DNA of 64,000 nucleotides from Phytophthora sp. 'mugwort'. Taxonomy: Eukaryota; Oomycota; Peronosporomycetes; Peronosporales; Peronosporaceae. The DNA lies in NCBI GenBank assembly GCA_033558025.1, contig JAUCEF010000013.1, positions 5,201,001 through 5,265,000 of the forward strand, in the 5' to 3' direction. The notes beneath the pieces were generated by a model. That model saw only the letters and a list, made by a program, of their open reading frames with translations, was not told the DNA's origin and did not search any database. Made by a program: the position numbers and the translations under genes. Below are positions 20,831 through 30,824 of this stretch, one piece after another (position 1 is the first letter of the stretch; each line of letters begins with the position of its first letter).

Positions 20831-21535
20831 CTTGCCTTCGGCGGTGAAAATCGGGAAAAGGCTACTTCTACGCTGTTCCTAGGCTCGGTTGGGGCAGAGG
20901 CTCCTGTGAAAAAGCCGCTTGTGGTTGGTTCTCTGGTAGCCCCATTCCTCGCTCCGAAAAAACCGCTCTTCAGCTGTTACCAGCAGATGCCCATAGACAC
21001 CCATCTCCTAATACGAGAACCTACTCTCTAATCTCACAACGCAAACTAGAACCAGTGTTGACTGTGCTGATGCACGTAATTGCCCGACTGGCTCACGTTC
21101 CTATACTCTGTGAGACGAAGGGGTTAAAGGATGGCTTGCTGGAGACGCTGTAGAAATCGGAGGAACGCAACTTGACACAGTCCAGGACATCGTAACCGAG
21201 CTGAATAGGTTACGTATGACGGCTTGCATGAAGTTATTAGATCATGCCTAAACGACTTTGGCGTAGCTGGTATTGTGGACAAGCTAACTAGTACGCAGGA
21301 GCCGGCTGTCAACGATTCCGACTGAAACAACGAACGCCATCTGTGCACAATTGGGGTGGCACATTTTGGCATGTTCCCGCCAATTTTATTATCTGAGTGC
21401 TCCGCATCATACGTGATTGCTTTGGATGTGCGGCAATAAAAAGCAGCATCTTCCACCACTTCACTTTCTCGGCGGCCGCCATATGCCCAGCCGATGAGTA
21501 ACGTCTCAGCCAGCTAAGCTACTTAATACTGAAGA
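20831..21535. other. No recognised gene
   Basis: Only a 111-residue minus-strand reading (21124-21459; KAITYDAEHSDNKIGGNMPK) stands out. It has no domain I recognise and no conserved neighbour. The rest shows nothing beyond short palindromes. Confidence 0.4.
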
Positions 21536-22966
21536 TTGAAAGAGATGCGTCGTAAAAAAAGCAGCTGGACTACAGACGCCGAATGGGTAGTGGAGCTACG
21601 TCGTCCGTTGCCGAAGCACTTGCAGGAGCATGAGAAGGCAACGGCAGCTTTCTGGCCAACGTTTTACTGGTACGATAACCCGTGGATCACCGACCAAACA
21701 GGGCACATGCTCACCACCACGAAGTATTATAAGATCAAGGCGTGCGCAATTGCAGAACTCCATATACAGCGGCGAGCAGCGACAACATACCAGATGATTA
21801 TCCCAATCCAAGGGGTCAATGCGCACCAGCAAGCAAAGCTCCGGCGGTGTGTGTGTGGGGGGGGGGGGCAGTTCTAAGCAATATCCCGAGAATCAAAGTT
21901 GGTGAAAACATGCAAATATCAAGGCAGGTGGAGATGCGGCATCCAATGGCGTTGGCGCACTGTATACATGGACAACACGAGAATCGGGGCACATCCGCGG
22001 AGACTGGGAGAACAAAGCAGGCGAGGAGAAAGCAACGATTCAACTCGTGCAGCAATCCAATGGGATCCGCTGGCGAGTAGCTGAGAACAGCCCAACAGCA
22101 GCGGCGACTGCGATGGACAAACGGAAACTACAGAAATATGAAAGTGAAGGAAGGATCGTGTTCTTCGCGCACCCGAAGCTCCATGGGTTTCTCTGGTCGG
22201 TCCCGGACTCAATCGCCAACAAACATGTCGGAGCAGCCATCAAGAAGCAAGCCTCCAGACGATACCAGAAGGAAGGTCCGGCGCTTTCGGGAGTGGTAAA
22301 GCAACTACAGCATATGGCACGGACGAGCGAGTGGCAGGCGGCGGCACTGCACCAAACAACGAAGAAGGTCTGGGCGCACGACAACGAATTGACAGCCTAC
22401 CAAGTCTGGGTAGCCTATCGTGTAGCGGTACGCCAACTCAATTTCTTTGAGAAAGGAAGGATACTAGACAACAGCTGCCCGAAATTGCAGTGCTGTTAAG
22501 GGACGAAAGAGACGATGGAGCATATCTTTTGGAAATGTCCATGCGCAAAGGCATGCTGGCAACTGCTAGTCTGTCACTGGACTGGATAATGCTGGGAGCT
22601 TGGACGCCTTGCCCAGTTCATGCGACACCGTGCTAACCGGACAGCCCCTCACCTCTCCGCATACATGCGGGACCGCATTACTCGACAAAACCCCGACGAA
22701 GTCAATGAGTACACAGAGGAGTGGGCCAGAATATGGAGAATACTCAGCAGTATCTGCGTAGAGCGCCTCTGGATGCAGAGGAATCGGGTGATGTTTCAAG
22801 GGGAAGAGGCCACAATAGACGGCAGCAAGAAGGATTTCTGGACGGCAGGGATGAGGCAATTGAAAGCAATAGCGAAGCGGGAACGACGACAACCTGAAAC
22901 AATAAGCAAGGGTACACGACTACTGCTGTGCCAGCGCATACTGGAAAGACAGCCCCGATAGAAGTC
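21536..22966 (+). pseudogene. Non-LTR (LINE-like) retrotransposon pol C-terminus
   Basis: Plus-strand readings in several frames include DAEWVVELRRPLPKHLQEHE, FWPTFYWYDNPWITDQTG, FFAHPKLHGFLWSVPDSIAN and NELTAYQVWVAYRVAVRQLN. Near 22480-22570 come CPKLQC and ETMEHIFWKCPCAKACW, the Cys/His pattern found at the C-terminus of LINE reverse transcriptases (zf-RVT). It ends with IWRILSSICVERLWMQRNRV and a basic tail with a stop at 22959-22961. The RT catalytic core is absent, which fits a 5'-truncated insertion. A GT/G homopolymer run near 21848-21870 interrupts one frame. Confidence 0.6.
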
Positions 22967-23330
22967 ACCATTAGGGACAAGCCCCATATAACCATTGGAC
23001 CCGAAGGAACCGGCGTTGCTAACCACGCTCAGGATCAATCAGAATCTAGTCACTGATAGAGGTCAAATAGAATTGTCTGCCTCTCTAGAGATGCGTCATA
23101 AAAAACGGACTACAGGTGTATTAGATCATCGAGGAGGCAATACAAGTCTTTGTAATCTGTGCGGACAGCGTCGCTGTGGCCGGCGTGGGCAGCTCAGCTG
23201 GGCAATAGTCGGGGAAGAAACAGATTGTCTATTTACATTGTTATGTGCAAGATATCTGAAACTGCCTGAGCCAGGTAGTAAGCGCCGGTGGTTTTCGCTC
23301 CGGTGGCTTGACGCGGCTGGTCTCCGCTTT

Positions 23331-23490
23331 CTATGGAGTCCCTCTCGGTTCCTGCTTGAAGAATTCAAGACAGGCATGTAGCCTAGCTCCCTGAATTTCC
23401 CTTTCTGGGCGTCGTTGATCGCGCTTTGCTATATCTCGTAGTTGCCTGATAGCTGCCTTCAGCTGGCCAGTAGTCGGAAAGCTACTGAGG
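23331..23490 (-). pseudogene. Second LINE C-terminal fragment, opposite strand
   Basis: The minus strand reads GQLKAAIRQLRDIAKRDQRR and then GARLHACLEFFKQEPRG. This parallels the end of the plus-strand LINE-like fragment (MRQLKAIAKRERRQPETIS, GTRLLLCQRILERQPR). Two related 3' ends therefore face each other across about 370 bp. Only the extreme C-terminus is left. Confidence 0.55.
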
Positions 23491-23499
23491 AGAAAAGCT

Positions 23500-23792
23500 A
23501 AACAACAGTGGGTTAATAGTAGAGCCATTATGTTGTAGTGTTTGCTCTATCTTCTTCCTACCTCGAATTCACCTCTTAAACGTCATGCAATTATGATATT
23601 TGTACGATTTTTCGTCTCTTGTATCACAATTTCAGATTATTACGGCCGAGAGGATTCGTTAGTTTTATTATAATATATTGTCGTATTAGTATGATTATTC
23701 AATCTACAGCCGTCATTAATGGTAATACTTTTTATGTGCCTGCCTTCTAGCATGTCTATCCTATCATTTATCACACGCGAGGTAAAAAAAAT
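23500..23792. promoter_or_regulatory. AT-rich upstream region of VPS53
   Basis: AT-rich non-coding DNA between the last LINE remnant and the VPS53 start. TATCATTTATCACAC about 30 bp before the ATG resembles a loose oomycete initiator, but the match is weak. No other feature is seen. Confidence 0.3.
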
Positions 23793-26417
23793 ATGGAGCG
23801 GGTACTGCGAGGGCCGGGTGAGTTAAGCGACAGCGAGAGCAGTGCCCTCAAGCTTCCGCACCATGTAGAGGACACGCTTACCAAGGTAATCGCTTTGTTA
23901 TTTCTGTTACCTTGGCGGGCGAGTCTAACTCTCGTTCAATGCGCGCAGATCTTGCCCTCAGAGGACGTGCTTGACCGATCGGAATTCAATGCCCGAGAGT
24001 TTATCAACCGGAACTTCCCGGATGAGCAGAGTCTGGGAGACATCGGCGACTTCGTGAGCCGCCTCCGTGGGCGCATGAAGGAGCTGGACGACTCGCTTTC
24101 GCAGGCATCTCAGGAACAAAGTCTTGCGGCCCACCAGGCTCTTGTAGACCTGAAGGAAGCGAAAATGGCGACCCAGCAGCTCTTCCATAAGATTCACGAC
24201 ATCCGAGGGAAGGCGGAGCAGTCCGAGGTAATGGTGCAGGAAATCTGCCGTGATATTAAACAGCTCGACTACGCCAAGCGCCACCTGCAGACCACGCTCA
24301 CGGCCCTGAAACGATTACACATGCTAGTAAACGCAGTGGACCAGCTGGAGTTTACGTCTTCACAGCGGAACTATCGTGATGCTGCCTCTCTGCTCGAAGC
24401 GGTCAACCAACTCTTTACGCACTTTGACGGCTACATGAACGTCAGTAAGATTGTCGGACTTCACAAAACGGTGCGCACTTTGCAGGAAGAGCTCGGCGGA
24501 CAGATTTTTGCTGATTTCCGGTCTATCGGACCAATGGAGTCGTTGGAGGAGAATTTTCCTTCAGAAGAAGAGCGGAAGGCGGTCTTTACGAACCTCTCGG
24601 CGGCATGTGCTGCCGTGGATGCATTGGGCAAAGCAACCAGGGAGAAGCTCATCCATTTGTTCTGTGACGAGCAGCTGATGGCCTACGAAAGGCGATATGG
24701 CGAGGGAGGAGAGTGCGCCGGGTTGCAACAGGCTGAAACGAGATACACGTGGTTTTATAACCTCCTTGCTGGCATCGATGATCGATTGAACGCTGTATTC
24801 CCGAAACATTGGCGAATGGCTAGACGCATGTGCATCCAGTTTTGTGAGAGTACGCGGACTCATCTCCTCTCGCAGGTAGGTGCGCATACTCCGGACGAGA
24901 TGGACGTGACATTGCTGCTGAAGTGTCTGCAGCGAACGCTCATGTTTGAGCGCGATGCAGCGCAGCGATTCGAAGGAGTTGCAGATGGGGAAGAGCTGGA
25001 GGAAATGGAGCTGGATGAGAACGGTGAGGTTATTGATCCACATTCTGCTGAAGGCATCAAAAGAAAGCACCGTCGCAAAAAGCGTGAGGCTGAGCGTAAA
25101 GCGCTGGAGGAAGAAATGGAGAAAAATGGCGAGTTGGCCGGTGACAACAGCCAGAGTTTGCCAACAATTCGCGGACTGATATCGCGTTCGTTCGACCCGT
25201 TCATGACGGCGTATGTTGCGCTGGAGCGCAAGAATATGGAGCAGATGATTAATGAAGTTATGAGCGCCGAGTTGGTTGATCGAAACGGCCAGCTGCCCGT
25301 GTTTTCGAGCTCGGTGAACATGTTTGCATATATCCGCAATTCCATCAAACGGTGTACGGCACTGACAAACGGTCAAACATTCTTTGATCTCCAGAGTGAG
25401 TTCAAACACTGCTTCCAGCTCTACTCGCAACGGCTCCTCGAGAAACTCCCCGCTGCTTCGACTACCGGCGCTCTTGATTCCTCGAGCAGTGGTGCCAGCA
25501 GCAAAGTCAAATTAAACGATAAGCAGGAAGAAGAGCTCTGCTTTGTAATCAATACGGCCGAGTATTGCGCTGAGACGCTGCCATCTCTCGAGGAAGTGAT
25601 TCGCACCAAGATTGACAAGGCATTCAGCGAAGCAATTGTCCTATCACAAGAAATCGATACATTCCACGACGTAGCCGCCGCAGCAATGAAATGCATCGTG
25701 GCTGGACTGGAGACGTCGTTGGACGACGAATTAACCTCGCTCCATAAGGCAAACTGGCAGACATGGGAAGCAGTGGGTGACGAGAGTCTGTATGTTACCC
25801 AAATGGGCGACAAGCTGCAGGCATTTGTGCCGGTGCTACGTCAAATGCTGTCTGGGTTGTACTTCACGAATTTTTGCGATAAATTCGCCGCCTCCTTCGT
25901 ACCCAAGATCCTGCAGGCTGTGTTCAAGTGCCGAAAGGTGAACCAGGTGGCAACCCAGCAGCTGCTGCTAGATGTGTATGCGTTGAAGACGCTGTTCCTC
26001 CAATTGCCTGTGCTGAGCAACGACGCATTCCAATTTTCGTCCCCTTCGGCAAGCACGGCGACGATCCCGTCGCGCTACACTAAGTTCGTCACGAACGAGA
26101 TGGCGACGGTGGAAAACGTGTTGAAGCTCATCGGTACTCCGAATGAGATGCTAGTCGAGAGCTTTAAAATTATGTGGCCTGACGGCACCGGTGAGGACTT
26201 CCAGAGCATCATGGTCGTGAAGGGGCTAAAGAAGAGCGAGCAGGCGACATATCTCGAGACCCTGGGTATGCAGCGTAAACCAACGGGAAAGATCGCTGAA
26301 ATGGAGGGTAAGATGAGCGACATGACAGAGAACTGGAGGAAGAACATGCAAAATCTAGCCAAGGTGCCGTTCACGTTCACGGGCGGCATGAACACCAACA
26401 TTTATCACCAGAGTTAG
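23793..26417 (+). CDS. VPS53: VPS53, subunit of the GARP/EARP tethering complexes
   Basis: Vps53 family: with Vps51, Vps52 and Vps54 (or Vps50) it forms GARP/EARP complexes, which tether endosome-derived vesicles at the trans-Golgi or recycling compartments. Hallmarks are the N-terminal FNAREFINRNFPDEQSL, a long coiled region (residues about 85-200, with QLDYAKRHLQTTLTALKRLH), RNYRDAASLLEAV, and FTHFDGYMNVSKI. The unspliced frame is 874 residues. An intron of 63 bp at 23886-23948 (GTAATC...GCGCAG) is strongly suggested: it is a multiple of three, so the frame stays open, but its translation is a hydrophobic stretch foreign to the family. Removing it joins DTLTK to ILPSEDVLD and leaves 853 residues, a normal family length. 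A basic Lys/Arg/Glu-rich insertion lies near residues 425-450. It is the only intact host gene in the left 45 kb. Confidence 0.92.
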   Translation: MERVLRGPGELSDSESSALKLPHHVEDTLTKVIALLFLLPWRASLTLVQCAQILPSEDVLDRSEFNAREFINRNFPDEQSLGDIGDFVSRLRGRMKELDDSLSQASQEQSLAAHQALVDLKEAKMATQQLFHKIHDIRGKAEQSEVMVQEICRDIKQLDYAKRHLQTTLTALKRLHMLVNAVDQLEFTSSQRNYRDAASLLEAVNQLFTHFDGYMNVSKIVGLHKTVRTLQEELGGQIFADFRSIGPMESLEENFPSEEERKAVFTNLSAACAAVDALGKATREKLIHLFCDEQLMAYERRYGEGGECAGLQQAETRYTWFYNLLAGIDDRLNAVFPKHWRMARRMCIQFCESTRTHLLSQVGAHTPDEMDVTLLLKCLQRTLMFERDAAQRFEGVADGEELEEMELDENGEVIDPHSAEGIKRKHRRKKREAERKALEEEMEKNGELAGDNSQSLPTIRGLISRSFDPFMTAYVALERKNMEQMINEVMSAELVDRNGQLPVFSSSVNMFAYIRNSIKRCTALTNGQTFFDLQSEFKHCFQLYSQRLLEKLPAASTTGALDSSSSGASSKVKLNDKQEEELCFVINTAEYCAETLPSLEEVIRTKIDKAFSEAIVLSQEIDTFHDVAAAAMKCIVAGLETSLDDELTSLHKANWQTWEAVGDESLYVTQMGDKLQAFVPVLRQMLSGLYFTNFCDKFAASFVPKILQAVFKCRKVNQVATQQLLLDVYALKTLFLQLPVLSNDAFQFSSPSASTATIPSRYTKFVTNEMATVENVLKLIGTPNEMLVESFKIMWPDGTGEDFQSIMVVKGLKKSEQATYLETLGMQRKPTGKIAEMEGKMSDMTENWRKNMQNLAKVPFTFTGGMNTNIYHQS
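23886..23948 (+). other. Predicted in-frame intron of VPS53
   Basis: Donor AAG/GTAATC and acceptor GCGCAG/ATC enclose 63 bp (21 codons without a stop). Length and borders resemble the other introns predicted in this window (65-103 bp). The encoded residues (VIALLFLLPWRASLTLVQC) do not fit a Vps53 N-terminus. Confidence 0.75.
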
Positions 26418-26479
26418 TAGCCCTAAGCATGGGTAGTATCGATGGAGAGTGCCAACTTGGATTCTATTGAATACATATA

Positions 26480-28091
26480 CTGTAAAACCTGCAATACTGC
26501 CCCGTGGGGCACTACGTTAGTGCCCCATGCTATACTGCTATACATGGGCCACTATTACAGGTGGGGTACTATTAAAGGTATGGGGTATTAAAACCTGTCA
26601 ATGAGTATGTTCAGTTAGGAAGTCCTATTTATCGTGTACTTCGAGCATAGAGATCGATCTCGGCAATCGTGTCGACAAAAGCCTCGCCATCGGCGCAGTC
26701 GCTGATGATCGATACCATTTCGCTGGTTTCGTTGTAGATTGCAGCGGCAGCACGGTGTTTACCAAGCAATTCCGCGAAAGCTTTCCCATAGACGGAGTGA
26801 GTCGCCAGTGATAGTGGAGCGTCCGACCGGAGAAAGCAGCGCCGAAAGCTCGTCACGATCATACGGTTTTCCACGCCCGGGTTAGCCAGCTGCGGACTAC
26901 CTCATCTTGAGGCGCATCCACATTGTCATCCCTGGTATACTCGAAGTCATCCTTCCTTAGCTTGCACTCGTCGATGCTAGTCATGATATTATCCTTAACC
27001 ACGCGTAGTCAGCTGGCTGTAGATGACCCGTTATTCCACCAGGGATCGCACAGAGCAAAATACCTCGAGCATGCAAGCGAACCTTCAACTTCTTCGAAAT
27101 GTAGCTCCGGGCAGAGTCAACGACGACGTGTTTGGCTACAACATGGGAAAGTAGTACCCCATGGCCATTGATTTATGCAAGCTCCGATCTGATAAATCTG
27201 ATGATTAATACCAGAGCTTTGGATTTTAATTATCAAAGTTATAGAGTTGTCAGAGTTGTCAGATCGGAGACCGCAGAAATCAAATGTGACGGCAATCGCG
27301 TTGGTTGTGGGCGAGTCGCTAGGTCGCCCTCCTACGCCGGACGAGCCCAGGGAACGGATTTGCACCATTCGTTGTCAATTTATAGTCGTGGCGATGAAGC
27401 GCAAGTTCACGGTGGACGAGAAGCTGTCTGTAGTCCAACAACTGGAGGCTTGAAGCGTCTGAGCAGTTGCCAACAAGTATAAGCTAGACAGCGAGAGTGC
27501 TCCCAAGCGGAGGGGTCAGAAGAATGAGCTCCAGCTTGTCAACAGCGGACACTATCGTCTCCCTGATGGTGGCCAATTTTGTTGGAATCCACACCCAATT
27601 GTTCCCTTAGAAGGAAAAGTGAAGACTGAATTAATTAAGTGTTAGTTCCTTGGCGGCGGTTGCATCTCCTACCAACACTCGCGGGTATCAACCCGTTCCC
27701 ACCTAATGCTCTGGCCCCGTAGCTCATCCTCACACAATGACCTGTCTCAAAGCTTCTCGAAGCTCCTCGTAGCTTCTCATACCTTCTCAACACTATCCCA
27801 GCGCCACTTGTCCATACCTCCGTTGTATATTCCAATAGATTTGTCGTGCCCGACCAACTTGAATTCACGCTGCTGGGGATGATCGAGAAGCAGCGACTCC
27901 GACGATGGCGAGGCTTTTGCCGACACGATTGCCGAGATCAATCTCTAACGACGTGCTCGAAGCACATGAGAACTACTACTTCCTAATGGAACATGACTCA
28001 TTCGACAATTCGATACGTTTTAATACCCCACGCACTTAATAGTACCCCACCCGTAATAGTGCCCCGCGGGGCTCAATCTCAGGTTTTAGAG
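26480..28091. mobile_element. Head-to-head pair of pogo-like DNA transposon parts
   Basis: The ends are CTGTAAAACC at 26480 and its near-complement GGTTTTAGAG ending at 28091, each flanked by TA, as for Tc1/mariner/pogo targets. The inverted similarity continues inward well past the tips and includes the transposase C-terminus on both sides (GEAFVDTIAEIDL minus-strand near 26650; GEAFADTIAEINL plus-strand near 27910). The left part (to about 27150) carries a minus-strand DDE_1 remnant with PGGITGHLQPADYAWLR. The right part carries a plus-strand N-terminal CENP-B/Psq-like helix (MKRKFTVDEKLSVVQQLEA at 27394). No intact transposase remains. Confidence 0.75.
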
Positions 28092-28139
28092 TATGCATGG
28101 CAGTTTCGAAGGCTAACTGGCATGGATACAGCACTTTTT

Positions 28140-28396
28140 TAGGGTGGTTGCCGTACATATGGTATAAAGACCTCAGAACCACCCAATAGGATAACATCTA
28201 AGATACTATATAGGTGACTAATCGTTAGTATGTAGACGCATTAAAAGGGGTCACCTATAAATATCTTCCGTCTTAAATCTATCTAATTTTGGTAACAGCC
28301 CCCAGACCAGGGACTTGTGAACTGCCGTTTACTGAAAATTTATATACTCTCCGAAATCACACTTCCTGTCCGCAAGGTGTTGTGAGCCCCGTCACA
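28140..28396 (+). repeat. 5' LTR of the second Gypsy element
   Basis: It shares with 41630-41871 the blocks CCACCCAATAGGATAA, TGTAGACGCATTAAA, ACCTATAAAT, TTTTGGTAACAG and GGGACTTGTGA, and the end GCCCCGTCACA. The left boundary is uncertain because the pogo-like element ends only about 50 bp away. Directly inside the right end lies TTGGTAGCA, a possible primer-binding site. Confidence 0.75.
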
Positions 28397-28464
28397 CTTG
28401 GTAGCATTTGTAGTCAATCCACGCTTATGCGGGTTACTACCTGAAATCTCTGGGTCCTAGCAAT

Positions 28465-29010
28465 ATGGACCGGAACGAGTTGAACGACTCACAGTTCGAG
28501 TCCGTTCGTAAGATGACTGGCATATTTGGCATGGATGCCTTGCGCAGCTTGGCATTGTCAACGCAAGCTGAGCAAGTCGAGCGCGGTCAAGCGTTCGACA
28601 TGTATGAGCGGGGGCTCATCGAACATGTTCGGAGCAACCTGCCGATTCCGGCCGCAGAGCTGAAACCGGTCTACCCCAAGCCGCTGATGCTGAAGGTAAC
28701 CCTCATGAAGGGAAGGAAGGTGAAAACCTTCACTTCTGGATGCAAGAAGTAGAGCTCGCAATGTATGCGGCTCTCATCTCTTCAGAGCACTTCCGAGTGG
28801 CTGTTGCCCTTTCCAACCTTAGCGGGCGTGCTAAGAGTTGGGCGTATACGCGGGAAGCGACAACGCCTGGATGCTTCGCATCCTGGGCTCAGCTGTGTGA
28901 GCAGCTTAGAGCAGGCTAATACTTTGGAAAAGGCGATCCAAATATCTCCCCCGAAGAGGAGCAGTCACCGCCAGGCGCGCACGCCAGCTGTGATGGGCGT
29001 GTTCCTGATG
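28465..29010 (+). pseudogene. Gag of the second Gypsy element, truncated
   Basis: The reading opens MDRNELNDSQFESVRKMTG (95 residues to 28752). One frameshift near 28720 continues it as ENLHFWMQEVELAMYAALIS, ALSNLSGRAKSWAYTREATT and FASWAQLCEQLRA, the typical capsid core of Phytophthora Gypsy gag. A stop follows at 28918. The remaining sequence stays gag-like to the edge of the nested LTR at 29031. Confidence 0.75.
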
Positions 29011-29030
29011 GATGGCCCATGACCAATTGG

Positions 29031-29456
29031 TGTGACACCACAATATGGGACGCCCACACACTAGGTACGGATCGTTACTAGGAGAGAAGATGCACCACTA
29101 AGTACGGATCGCACTTAGACGAGATACACAGTTAGGTACGAATGGTACCTAGGTGAGAGAAACCTTTAGGAACGAATCGCACTTAGGAAAGAGACATGGC
29201 TTGAAAACCACCCATTGAGAAACCGGTGACTTAGGGGATGCATTATTTAGGCAGTTTACAATAAGTAGGAACATAGGAGCATGTTAATAAAGACTCAGTT
29301 AAAATCTAACCTAGAAGTTCGTAAGTCGTGGGAACCCTGTCCCACGGACTATAGGAAAGCCAGGCTTTCCTCGTGCGATAAGAAGACGAGACGCAGGGCG
29401 TCTGTCTCGGTTAGAAGCTACGCTTCCTCAGGCCAGGTGCATGTGACCCCGTCACA
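29031..29456 (+). repeat. 5' LTR of Gypsy copy B
   Basis: This 426-bp block starts TGTGACACCAC and ends GTGACCCCGTCACA. It carries four spaced repeats of a TAGGTACGGATCG / TTAGGAACGAATCGCAC type between 29063 and 29190. A near-perfect hairpin is visible at the CCCTGTCCCACGG/GGAAAGCCAGGCTTTCC region. No second copy is in the window, so its borders rest on the terminal TG...CA and on the start of element sequence beyond it. Confidence 0.6.
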
Positions 29457-29921
29457 CCGGCGGCGATGTGGTCAGGGGCAGCTGTGGTATTGCAGATCCG
29501 GATAAGATGGAAGTTGACCGGCAGCAGGAGGATCCACGTCGCCCAGCGGCAGCTATAACAGCGTCAAGGTGGTGGATCCGGACCATGCGACACGCCTGGT
29601 CTGTATATGGTACAGATCCTGGACCCGTCCCGTAGGATAAGATTCTAGTACCGGATCCGATCAGTTTAGTGCACACCTGGTAGAAGATCCGTAGCTAAAG
29701 GGAGGTAGAGTGGAGACGGATGGCCAGGAATAGGTCAGAGATGGGATCCTGCGTTATAAGTAGTCCGTAGGATATGTTTTGGGATGGTATCCAAAGGTAG
29801 ATAGGCTAAGGTATAAATCAGAACCGAATTTGCACTGGAAGACAGTCTTGACTATTGTATAGGGGATTTCTATTGGCCCCATACATAAATCAAGTCAAAC
29901 TTTGGCGATCTTCCTGCATAC

Positions 29922-30737
29922 GTGGCAGTCCGGGATAGCTTGGCCAGGTCGCGCTCGCCTTTTGGCTTCCTAACCCCCCCCGCCCGGCCTCAAGATCCCG
30001 CTATTGGAGGCGGCAAGTATTGCAAAGGAACAAGTACAACTCCGACAAGGAGCAAGGACACCCTCAAGAAGGAACAACTCCGGATCCCGTATTTCTATTA
30101 CGGGTCCACAAGGTCTATGCAAGAGCTCAAGACCAAACCAACACCGGATCTCGTGCGCAGGAATACCCGCGCAGATCCACCCCCTCCCAAGTCCCCACAT
30201 GGACGTCCAAGTCCCACCAAGTGCGCATCTCGTGTCAACGAGAGAGCAGTACCAGCCCGCTGACAGGTACACAAGGTGAAACATTCAGCAACAACACGCC
30301 CGTCGGAGTACCCCCTCCGTTAGTCGGTGTCTGGGCGCAGTGCATGTGAGTTAGGATCCTACTGATATTTCAGCGGATCCACTCCACCACAAGGTGCGCG
30401 TGCCCGGATCTCTTGGCGACGCGGGAATTCACCGTGAATCCCAAGATGATGCGCAAGTGAGCAGTGGGTCGGGAGATGAAGCAGAGCCCTGGCAGGAGCT
30501 CTGCCGACGGAAGAGAAGATGGTCTGGCAACGGATCAGGAAGAGAAACCTCGCTTTCCTCCCCAGGTCCTATCGGGGACCCCCGCAGGTCTTAACGCGAG
30601 TTAGGACCTGCCGGATGAAGGATCGTTCGCGAGAGCGAAGGATCCTTCATCCGCCACCACTCCAACGGCCTAAAGTGCCACGTCTAGGAAGAAGGCGAAG
30701 GCCGCACGAAAGAACTCAAGGCACCACAATCGGATAG
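29922..30737 (+). pseudogene. Gypsy copy B leader / pre-gag region
   Basis: Counterpart of 6128-6941. The 113-residue reading at 29922-30263 starts MAVRDSLARSRSPFGF and is Pro/Arg/Lys-rich with no domain. The inverted-repeat cluster of copy A is repeated at about 30584-30652. Translation is unproven. Confidence 0.3.
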
Positions 30738-30824
30738 CGAAGATCGTGCTGTATTGAAGTCTACCTGGTCACGATCTATGCTGGAGTCGGCGTACGTGCG
30801 TACGACTTCCTTCGCAAGGATCCA

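Noticed and set aside
22566..23038. Minus-strand readings with hydrophobic starts (for example MVIWGLSLMVTS) as possible secreted effectors
   Set aside because: They lie antisense to LINE coding sequence, and no RXLR-EER or Crinkler LFLAK-type motif follows.
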